From contig NZ_AUBJ02000001.1 of assembly GCF_000429185.2 (NCBI RefSeq), forward strand, positions 744,001-808,000: a DNA stretch of 64,000 nt, read 5' to 3'. This DNA is from Actinoalloteichus caeruleus DSM 43889 (GTDB lineage Bacteria; Actinomycetota; Actinomycetes; Mycobacteriales; Pseudonocardiaceae). Each line of letters starts with the position of its first letter. Within the stretch, counting starts at the first letter, position 1. A model generated the notes under the pieces. The model made no database searches. It worked only from the letters and a program-made list of their open reading frames with translations, and was not told the DNA's origin. Both the position numbers and the translations under genes were made by a program. This document shows, in pieces, positions 53,238 to 62,700 of the stretch.

Positions 53238-56200
53238 CCCCGCAGACGAACACCGGCGCCGCCGACGGCCGGATCGCCATCATCGGCCTCGGTGGCCTGT
53301 TCCCCGGCGCGAGGAACGTCCACGAGTACTGGACCAACATCGTGCACGGCGTCGACTGCCTCACCGAGGTCCCGGAGACCCACTGGCGGATCGAGGACTA
53401 CTACGACCCCGACCCCACCGCCCCCGACAAGACGTACGCCCGCCGAGGCGGGTTCGTGCCCACCATCGACTTCGACCCCCTCTACTACGGGCTGCCCCCG
53501 ACCACGCTGGGTGTCACCGGCGTGCTCCAACTCCTCAGCCTCGTGGTCGCCCGGCAGACCCTGGCCGACGCGGGTACCGCCTCCGCCAGCTGGTACGACC
53601 CGTCCCGCACCGGCGTCATCCTGGGCGTGACCGGTTCCAACTCCCTCACCCAGCCGCTCTCGGCCCGGTTGCAGACCCCGGTCCTCAAGGAGGTCGTCCG
53701 CAGCTGCGGGCTCACCGAGACCGACGCCGAGGAGATCGCGGCGAAGTTCACCGCCGCCTTCGCGCCCTGGGAGGAGAACTCCTTCCCCGGGATGCTCGGC
53801 AACGTCGTGGCGGGGCGGATCGCCAACCGGTTCGACCTCGGCGCGACCAACTGCACCGTCGACGCCGCCTGCGCCAGTTCCCTGGCCGCGCTCCGGATGG
53901 CCGTGGCGGAACTCGCGTCCGGGCGCGCCGACCTGATGCTCAGCGGTGGGTGCGACGCCGAGAACACCATCCTGATGTACCTGTGCTTCTCGAAGACGCC
54001 CGCGCTGTCCAGGCGCGAACGGGTGCGGCCCTTCGACGAGGAGGCCGACGGGACGCTCATCGGGGAGGGCCTCGGCATGCTCGCCCTCAAGCGCCTGGCC
54101 GACGCCGAGCGCGACGGGGACCGGATCTACGCCGTGCTCGACGCCGTCGGCAGCTCCAGTGACGGGCGGTACACCAGCATCTACGCCCCGAGGGCCTCGG
54201 GACAGGTCGTGGCGCTCCGCCGCGCCTACCAGGAGGCGGGGTTCGGCCCAGAACAGGTCGGGCTGCTGGAGTGCCACGGCACCGGGACGGTCGTGGGGGA
54301 CCTCACCGAACTCACCGCGCTGCGCCAGGTCTTCGAGGAGGCGGGAGCGCCGGCGGGAGCCACCGCGATCGGCAGCGTCAAGTCACAGATCGGCCACACC
54401 AAGGCCGCGGCCGGCGCGGCCTCCCTCATCAAGGTCGCCCTGGCCCTCCACCAGCGCGTCCTCCCCCCGACCATCAACGTCGACACGCCCCGCCGGGACG
54501 CGGACCTGGACTCGTCACCCTTCCACGTCAACACCCGGGCGAGACCCTGGCTGACGACCCCGTACCACCCCCGGCGGCGAGCCGGGGTGTCCGCCTTCGG
54601 CTTCGGTGGCACCAACTTCCACTGCCTCCTCGAGGAACACCGGGACGACGTCGACACGAACGACCCCCGCCTCGCGGCCCCCGTGCTGCACCGCGCGTAC
54701 CAGGTCCACGGGTGGCACGCTCCGACGGTCACCGAACTCCTCCTCGGACTCGACGTCCCCGGTGCCCCTCCGGAGCTGACCGAGCCCGTCCCCGACGAAC
54801 ACCCGAGGATCACCGCGGTGGCCAGGGACGAGGCCGAGTTGGAGACCCTCCGCCAGCTCGCGCTCTCCACGTTGCGGCGCGACCCCGAGGTCGGCGGGTT
54901 CGAGCTGCCCGAAGGGATCTGGTTCGCCGCCCGCGCGCGCCCCGCCCGACGGACGGCGGCCCTGTTCGCGGGACAGGGCAGCCAGTACGTGGGCATGGGC
55001 CGCACGGCGGTGCTCGCCCTCCCCCCGCTGCGTGCCGCCTTCGACGAGGCCGAACGCCACGCCGCCGGGCTCGGTGCCGCCGTCTTCCCCCCACCGGCGT
55101 TCGACCAGGACGACGAGGCCCGGCAGGAGACCGCGCTCCGCGCCACCGACCGCGCCCAACCCGCCATCGGGGCACTGTCCCTCGGCCAGTACCGGTACGT
55201 CCGTGAACTCGGCTTTCGGCCGGACACCGCCCTCGGGCACAGCTTCGGCGAACTCACCGCGCTCTGGAGCGCGGGCAGCCTCTCGGACGAGGACTTCCTC
55301 CGGCTCGCCGTGGCCCGGGGGCGGGCCATGACGGCGGCCGGGACCCACCGCGACGCTCAGGAGGAGTCCTCGGAGGAGCGGCACGAGCCAGCGGGGGACC
55401 CGGGCGCGATGGCGGCGGTCGGGTGCGGCGCCGACCGGCTGACCACCCTGCTGGCCGGGCACGACGATGTCGTCCTGTGCAACGACAACGCCCCCGACCA
55501 GGTGGTCGTTGGCGGCGGCACGGACTCCGTGCGGCGGTTCGTCGACGCCTGCCGTGCCGAGGGCGTCGGGGCGAGGGTGCTCCCGGTCGCCGCGGCGTTC
55601 CACACCCCGCGCATGCGCGCGGCGGAGCCGGCCTTCGCCTCGGCCGTCGCCGACGTCGACCTCACCACCCCGGCGTTCCCGGTGCGCAGCACCACCCTCG
55701 GTGCCGAGTACGGATCAGACCCGCTGCGCGACGCCCGCATCCTGGTCGACCAGCTCACCGGCCCGGTGTCGTTCGGCCCGAGGGTCGAGGAACTCCACGA
55801 GGAGGGTGTCCGGGTCTTCGTCGAGTTCGGACCGGGTCGGGTCCTGTCGGGACTGGTCCGCCGCCTCCTGACCGGGCGCGCCGACGTCGAGGTCCTGACC
55901 TGCGACCCCGGGCCGCACGGCGACGCCGACCGCTCGCTCAAGCAACTCGTCGCCCGCCTGATCGTGCTCGGCCACCCGCTGACCCACCCCAACCGTCACG
56001 CGGCCGCACCGCCGCGCGACGAGGAGAAACCGAAGATGAGCATTCCCATGAACGGCGCGAACCACGTCCCGGCGGACCGGCGCGAACGCTACCGCCAGGC
56101 GCTCCGCGAGGGGTACCGGATCCCGGAGGCGGCGGCCCGACCGGCGGCCCCACCACCCCGAGGACGTCCCGCCCGGCTTGCGGCCCCGACGAGCCCACGT

Positions 56201-56410
56201 CCCCACGCGCCCGGGCCCGCCGGTGCCAGCCCGGCCCCCCGGCCCCTCGGGGGAGACGGCGCGCTCACGGAACTCGCCGCGCGGCACCTGGCGCTGCACG
56301 ACGACTACCTGACGAGCCAGCTCCGCGTCGCCGAGCAGCTCGCCGGGCTGCTGCACGCGCACGGACGCGGGGAGACCCGCCCGACGTGCTGGCCGGGATC
56401 GGCGCGGTGA
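53234..56410 (+). CDS. Pfa-type polyketide/lipid synthase, KS-AT subunit (PfaA-like N-terminal part)
   Basis: 1058 aa. The KS domain begins IAIIGLGGLFPGARNVHEYW and includes HWRIEDYYDPDPTAPDKTYA, a block characteristic of PUFA-synthase PfaA ketosynthases. The active Cys213 is in DAACASSLA; the His residues are in ECHGTGTVVGD and SVKSQIGHTKAAAG. The AT domain (about 575-890) has FAGQGSQYVGMG and GHSFGE with Ser670, and is expected to load malonyl units. A helical tail ends at 56410. The stop overlaps a GTG at 56407 that opens the ACP-KR-DH frame. Alternatively this and the next gene are one 2146-aa PfaA protein broken by a one-base loss near 56369-56372. Confidence 0.88.
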   Translation: MTPQTNTGAADGRIAIIGLGGLFPGARNVHEYWTNIVHGVDCLTEVPETHWRIEDYYDPDPTAPDKTYARRGGFVPTIDFDPLYYGLPPTTLGVTGVLQLLSLVVARQTLADAGTASASWYDPSRTGVILGVTGSNSLTQPLSARLQTPVLKEVVRSCGLTETDAEEIAAKFTAAFAPWEENSFPGMLGNVVAGRIANRFDLGATNCTVDAACASSLAALRMAVAELASGRADLMLSGGCDAENTILMYLCFSKTPALSRRERVRPFDEEADGTLIGEGLGMLALKRLADAERDGDRIYAVLDAVGSSSDGRYTSIYAPRASGQVVALRRAYQEAGFGPEQVGLLECHGTGTVVGDLTELTALRQVFEEAGAPAGATAIGSVKSQIGHTKAAAGAASLIKVALALHQRVLPPTINVDTPRRDADLDSSPFHVNTRARPWLTTPYHPRRRAGVSAFGFGGTNFHCLLEEHRDDVDTNDPRLAAPVLHRAYQVHGWHAPTVTELLLGLDVPGAPPELTEPVPDEHPRITAVARDEAELETLRQLALSTLRRDPEVGGFELPEGIWFAARARPARRTAALFAGQGSQYVGMGRTAVLALPPLRAAFDEAERHAAGLGAAVFPPPAFDQDDEARQETALRATDRAQPAIGALSLGQYRYVRELGFRPDTALGHSFGELTALWSAGSLSDEDFLRLAVARGRAMTAAGTHRDAQEESSEERHEPAGDPGAMAAVGCGADRLTTLLAGHDDVVLCNDNAPDQVVVGGGTDSVRRFVDACRAEGVGARVLPVAAAFHTPRMRAAEPAFASAVADVDLTTPAFPVRSTTLGAEYGSDPLRDARILVDQLTGPVSFGPRVEELHEEGVRVFVEFGPGRVLSGLVRRLLTGRADVEVLTCDPGPHGDADRSLKQLVARLIVLGHPLTHPNRHAAAPPRDEEKPKMSIPMNGANHVPADRRERYRQALREGYRIPEAAARPAAPPPRGRPARLAAPTSPRPHAPGPAGASPAPRPLGGDGALTELAARHLALHDDYLTSQLRVAEQLAGLLHAHGRGETRPTCWPGSAR

Positions 56411-59400
56411 CCGACACCGCGCTGGCCATCGGGCGGAGCCACGTGCGGGCCAGCGAGACCCTGCGTGCCCTGGCCGAGCTCGGCGCGGTGCCCGGCGGGG
56501 CGCTACCCCCGACCTCCGGGGACCGGGCCGTCCTGGTGCCCGCGCCCGCACCGGGACCGGCCGTGGGGGAACCGGGCGAGACCGGGGGCACCGGAGGCGG
56601 CAGCGGTGATGTCGTGCCCCTGTCCCCTGCCCGGGCCTCCACACCGGACACGGCACCCGTGGCCCAGCCGATCACGGCGGAACCCGTCGTGGTGGGTGCG
56701 GGTGAGGTGTCGGTGGTGCCGTCCCGGGACGAGGTGCGTCGGGTGTTGGTGGAGGTGGTGGCGGAGCGGACGGGGTATCCGGTGGAGATGGTCGATCCGT
56801 CGATGGATGTGGAGGCGGATCTGGGGGTGGACTCGATCAAGCGGGTCGAGGTGGTGGGGCGTTGCGGGAGCGGTGGCCTGGTTTGGGTGGGGTGGGTTTG
56901 GAGGAGTTGGGGGAGTCGCGGACGTTGGATGACCTCGTGGACGTCCTCGTCCCCGACCACGCCCCCGATCCCTCGGTCTCGGCTCGTCAGGACGCCAGGG
57001 AACCGGTCGTGGTGGGTGCGGGTGGGGTGTCGGTGGTGCCGTCCCGGGACGAGGTGCGTCGGGTGTTGGTGGAGGTGGTGGCGGAGCGGACGGGGTATCC
57101 GGTGGAGATGGTCGATCCGTCGATGGATGTGGAGGCGGATCTGGGGGTGGACTCGATCAAGCGGGTCGAGGTGGTGGGGGCGTTGCGGGAGCGGTGGCCT
57201 GGTTTGGGTGGGGTGGGTTTGGAGGAGTTGGGGGAGTCGCGGACGTTGGATGACCTCGTGGACGTCCTCGTCCCCGACCACGCCCCCGACCCTGTCCCCG
57301 AATCCGTCGGGATCGCTCCTCCCGCGCCAGCCGAGGAGGTGGCGGCCGACCCAAAAGGTGAGGGCGGTCCCGCCGTCGGGCGGCGGTGGGCCCGCCCGGT
57401 GGAACTGCCGCCTCCCGACGTCGCTGTCGATGCCTACCGGGCCACGCCGACCGCGTTGCTCGCCGGTGCTCTCACCGAGGACCACGCCAGGTGCTTCGCC
57501 GAAGCGCTCACCTCCGAAGGGTGGACGATCGGTGAGGAGGACACCGACGACGGCACCCCCCTCGACCTCGTCGTCTACCTCGCGCCTCGCCCCGCCGACC
57601 TCTCCGACGCGCGGGACGCGCTGCTGGCCGGTCTGATGCTGGCGGCGAGGAACCTGGGACGCCTGGCCGGGCGTCCCGACGGACACCGGACGACTTTCCT
57701 CTGCGTGACCAGGACCGACGGTCAGCTCGGCTACACCGGGACCGACCTCGCCGGCGCCGCCCTCGGCGGCCTCGCCGGCCTGGTGCGCACCGCGGCACTC
57801 GAACACCCCGCCCTCTTCGCCAGGATCGTCGACCTCGACGCCCGACTCGCCCCCGAGCGGGCGGCGAGGCTGCTCGTGCGGGAACTCCGGGACGCGGAGA
57901 CCGACCTCCACGACGTCGGGTGGGACGCGGCCGGCGTCCGGCGCACGATCGGTCTCACCGACCAGGAGGAGCGCCAGGGACTGCTGCCCCTGCCCGCCGG
58001 GACGGCGGGACAGGAACCGGGCGCCGAGGACCTCTTCGTGGTCACCGGAGGCGGGCGGGGCATCACCGCGGCCTGCGCGGTCGGCCTGGCACGGACCCAC
58101 CAGCCGGGACTCATCCTGCTCGGCAGGTCACGTCTCGAACCCGACCCCCCGTGGGCGGTGGGGGTCGAGGACATCGACCTGCGTACCGCCGCGGCGCGGG
58201 CCCTCGCCGCCTCCGGCGGCCGGCCCACTCCGCCCGAGGTCGAGAGGGAGCGCCGGCGGGTACTCGCCGGACGGGAGATCCGCCGCACCCTCTCCGACGC
58301 CGAAGCCGCCGGATCGCACGCCGAGTACGTGGCCGTCGACATCACGGACCCGGTCGCCACGGCACGGGCCCTCGAGCCGTACCAGCGACGGGTGACCGGG
58401 GTGGTGCACGGGGCAGGCGTACTGGCCGACCGCCGTCTGGTGGACAAGCGCGCCAGCGAGATGACCGAGGTCCTGGACGTCAAGATCACCGGCCTGCGGA
58501 ACGTGCTCGACGCCCTCGACACCGACCACCTCCGCCACCTGCTGCTCTTCTCCTCCGTGGCCGGCCTGTTCGGCAACCCGGGCCAGGCGGACTACGCCAC
58601 CGCCAACGAGGCCCTCAACCGGCTGGCGTGCGCGGTCCGCCGCCACCACCCCGCGACCACCGTCCAGTCGGTCAACTGGGGAGCCTGGGAGGGGGGCATG
58701 GTCACCCCCGAGGTGGCGCGGCTCTTCACGGCCCGAGGCGTACCGCTCATCCCCGAGGACACGGGCGTCGCCCGCTTCGTCGAGCAGTTCCGCCCGGACC
58801 GCGCCTCGGACCTGGTGTGCGCGGTGGGACCGGACATGCCGCTCGCGCCGATCACCCCGGTCCGGGCACCGACGACGACGGTCGAGCGGTCCCTCCGCCC
58901 CCTCGTCGACGAACCGGTCGTGTCCGACCACCGCATCGGCGGGGCCGTCGTGCTGCCCGTGACCTTCGCCCTGGGCCTCGTGCTGAACGTCGCGCGGCGG
59001 CTGCGGCCCGAACTCCCGGTGCGGCAGGTCACCGACTTCACCGTCCTCAGCGGGGTCCGGTGGTCCGACGACGATCCACCGGCGCTCCGCGCCACCGCCA
59101 CCGGGACGGCCGACGGGCTCCAGGTCCTCGTCTCCACCCCGGACGGTCGCCCCAGATACCGCGCGCTCCTCCCCACACCGCCGGAGCGGCCCGCGCTGCC
59201 GGCCAGGCTCAGCGGACTCCCCACGCCGGGAAGCGGGCGGGGAGCGGCGGAACACTACTCCGACGGCACCCTGTTCCACGGGCCGGAGCTCCGCGGCCTG
59301 CGACGCGTCCTCACCGAGGACCCCAGGCTCGTGCTGGAATGCCAGCTCACGGACGTGCCGGTGGCGGCCCGCTCCTACCACGCGGCGAACTACTCGCCGG

Positions 59401-59672
59401 TGCTGGCGGACCTGCTCCTCCAGGCGGCGCTGCTCCGAGCCCGGCTCGCCACCGGGCTGCCGGCGCTCCCCACCGGCATCGGCACCGTGGAACTCCACGG
59501 GCCCCTGCCGGACGACACCCCGTTCCTCGTCGTCGTCGACGGGATGACCGGGGGCGGCAACCCCCGCTGCACGGTGTCCGCCGTGACGCCGGCAGGAGGA
59601 CTCCTCCTGCGGTTCACCGACGTCCTGGTCGTCCCGCACGCCGGGCTCCAGGACCAGTTCGCGAGCTCGTGA
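56407..59672 (+). CDS. Pfa-type synthase, ACP-ACP-KR-DH part (apparent frameshift)
   Basis: With one base added, 1088 aa. Two ACPs carry LGVDSIKRVEVVG, the form typical of PUFA-synthase carriers; the carrier Ser codons are at 56833 and 57153. The first ACP loses its frame at 56856-56859, where it has GGGG against GGGGG in the near-identical second copy; without correction translation would end in garbage. The KR domain has VTGGGRGITAA, FSSVAGLFG, then the Tyr and Asn of QADYATANEALN. The DH domain has DHRIGGAVVLP (HxxxGxxxxP). The order ACPn-KR-DH after KS-AT is that of PfaA. GTG 56407 overlaps the KS-AT stop. Confidence 0.8.
56681..57289 (+). repeat. Tandem duplication encoding two near-identical ACPs
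   Basis: Copy 1 (56681-56968) and copy 2 (57001-57289) differ at only a few bases and by one G (G4 at 56856-56859, G5 at 57176-57180). The true period is 321 bp (107 codons). Tandem ACPs are normal in PUFA synthases; the near-identity implies recent duplication or homogenisation. Confidence 0.9.
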
Positions 59673-59739
59673 GGAGTCGACGGCCATCCCGACCGCGACA
59701 TCCCACCGGGGCGACGGCCCCGTCCCCACGGAGGTTCCC

Positions 59740-62700
59740 ATGCCCCACACCGCCGGGTCGTCTCGCATGACCGGGCAGGAGATCGCCGTCGTCGGGATGG
59801 CGTGCCTGCTGCCCGGTGCCCGGAACCCCGACGAGCTGTGGCGGCTCCTCACCTCGGGGGGCAGCGCCGTCACCCCCGCCGACGCGACCCGCTTCGGCAC
59901 CTCGGCCGACGTCCCCGGTGGGTGGGGCGATCCCGACCACCACCTGGTGACCACCCTGGGCGGCTGGGTGGCCGACCCACCGCTGGACCTGGGCGGGCTC
60001 CACCTCCCCGAGGACCAGCTGGCCAAGGAGGACAGGGTCGTGCGATGGCCGCTCGCCGTGGCCCGCGCGGCGCTGCGGGACGCGGGCGTCGATCACCGTG
60101 ACCGGAGTGCCGTCGAGCGGACCGGTCTGGTGCTGGGCAACTACGCGTTCCCCACCGCGCACTCGGTGCGGGCCCGGCGGCCCCTGATCGAGCACGCCGT
60201 GGCCCACGGCCTGCACCAGGCGGGTCTGGGCGGACCAGCACCCGAGCTGGCGGCCCCCCGACCGCCCGAGGACCTCCCCGGGGACGCGCGGCCCCTCGGC
60301 CAGCCCGCCACCGTCCTGGCCAGCGCCCTCGGACTCGGCGGGCCCCGCCTCGGCCTGGACGCGGCCTGCGCGTCCGCCCTGTACGGGGTGGCGCTCGCCC
60401 GTGACTACCTGCTCACCGGATCCGCCGACACCATGCTGGCCGGTGCCGTCTGCGTCCCGGACGAACTCCTGCTCCAGCTGTCCTTCTCCGACCTGGGCGC
60501 CTACCCGCGTCCCCCGGCCCGCAGCCAACCCTTCGACGCGGAGTCCGAGGGCATCGTCACCGGCCAGGGCGCCGGGGCGCTGGTGCTGCGGCGCCTCGAG
60601 GACGCCGTCCGCGACGGCGACCGCGTGTTGGCGGTGCTGGAATCCGTCGGGCTGGCCGGCGACGGGGCGGGCCGCCATCCGCTCCGCCCCCGGGTGGAGG
60701 GGCAGCTCGCCGCCTACCACGCCGCCTACGCCCAGGGGCCGGACCCGACCACCGTGGACTACCTGGAGTGTCACGCCACCGGAACACCGCTGGGGGACCG
60801 CACTGAGCTGTCGGGCATCGCCGCGTTCTTCGGCGGGGCTGGTCGGCTACCCGACATCGGCTCCGTGAAGGGGCAACTCGGCCACCTCCTCACCGTCGCC
60901 GGCTTCAGCAGCCTCGCGAAGGTGATCCTGGCGTTGCGGCACGACTGGCTCCCGCCCACACCGGGAGTCGGTCGGCTTCGCCGACCGGTCGACGCCGAGG
61001 CGGTCGCCGACGGCGTGCTGCGCGTGGGACGCCCCTGGCCCGCCGGGGACCGACCCCGTCGCGCCGCCGTCTCCGCCTTCGGCTTCGGGGGGATCAACGC
61101 CCACCTCGTGCTCCGCGACCACCTCCCGGTCCCCTCCCCGCGAACGCGGGCGCAGCCCGCGGCGGGGGACACCGCCGGCCGGACCAGCGCGTTGACCAGG
61201 GCGATGACCACGGCAGAGGTCACCAGCACCACCCGGCTGGGGCCGGAGGAGGACCACGACGCCCAGCCCACCACCCGTGCCGCCGCCCCCGAACCGGCTC
61301 GCACTCGGACCGACCACGAAGCGGGCGGGACACCCGCCACCGAGACCGGCACCCGTCCGCGACCGGGTACGCGACCATCCCGGACCGGCTCCGAGGCCCT
61401 CCCGCCGCTCGGCATCACCGGGCTCGGCATCCGCCTCGGCGAACTCGACGACGTCCGACACCTCGACGCCGTGCTCCGCGACGTCCCCAGGCCGGGGCGC
61501 CCGGCCTCGACCGACCACGGGAGGCCCGGCCGCGACCTGCCCGCGCCCGACCCGGCCTACCGCGTCCCGCCGGGAGACCTGCGCAACGCCAACCCGCAAC
61601 ACCTCGCCGCGTTCGCCGCGGCGGACCAGGCGCTCGACGACGCCGGCTACCCGCGCTGCGTCCCCGGCCGCCGCCCCGAGCCGCGCCGGGTCGCGGTCGT
61701 CGGTGTCCTCGACCTGGAGCCGGACGCCCACCGGCACCGGGATCGGTTCGACATCGGCGCCCGCGTCCGCGCCGAATGCCACCGGGCCGGCGTCGCCCCG
61801 CCACCAGCCCAGCTCGACGAGCTGGAACGCGCCGTGCGGGATGCCGTCCACGAGCCGCTCAGCGTGAACGAGGTCCTCAGCTACGTCGGCAGCGTGGTGG
61901 TCAGCCGCATCGCCGCCTCCCGGAACCTGACGGGACCGGCCTTCACCCTCTCCGGTGACGACACGGCCGGCGCGCGGGCGGTGGAGGTCGCCGCGCTGCT
62001 GCTGCGCGATCCCTCGGTGGAGGCCGTCCTGCTCGTCGGTGTGGACCTCGCGGGCGACGCCCGCCCCGCCGGTGACCCCGCTCCCGCCGGTGACCCCGCT
62101 CCCGCCGGGGAACCCGCTCCCGCCGGTGACCCCGCACCCGGCGGTGACCCCGCTCCCGGCACGTCCGCCGTCGACGGGGCGGCGGCGGTCGTGCTCGTCC
62201 GGGCGGATGACGAGGCGACCCACCACTACGCGGTGATCCGGTCGGTGGCCGTACGGCACCCGGGCGAGCCAACCGAACAGCAGGGCAGGGCGACCTCGGA
62301 CGCGGCGGAGTCGGCACTCGGCGCCGCCGGCGTCCCCGCCGGGGAGATCGATCACGTCGAGCTCGGCGGCTGGACGCAACGGGACCGGACGGTCGAGGCC
62401 AGGGGCCTGTCGACGGTGCTCGGGGCCGGACGGCCCGCCGTGGGGGCCCTCGGACCCGTGACCGGCGTCGCGCCCCACGCGATGACCATCGCGGCCCTCG
62501 TCAAACTGGCCTGGTGCCTGCACCGCGCCGAGCTCCCGGCCGCTCCGGGCGGTCTGGGCGGCGTGCCCGGCACGGGATTCGTCGTCCCGGGACGCGCCCG
62601 CCCCTGGCTCCCGACCCGGCGAGGTGGTCGCCGGCTGGCCAGCCTGAGCGTGCCGGACCGGGGAACGGGCGCGGCGCACCTCGTGCTCGCCGACAGCGAA

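Noticed and set aside
56681-57289. Tandem DNA repeat as a mobile or recombination element
   Set aside because: It is coding and encodes tandem ACP domains, which are normal in Pfa synthases.
62053-62160. CRISPR-like array
   Set aside because: The 18-bp units are directly contiguous with no spacers and encode a hexapeptide repeat in frame.
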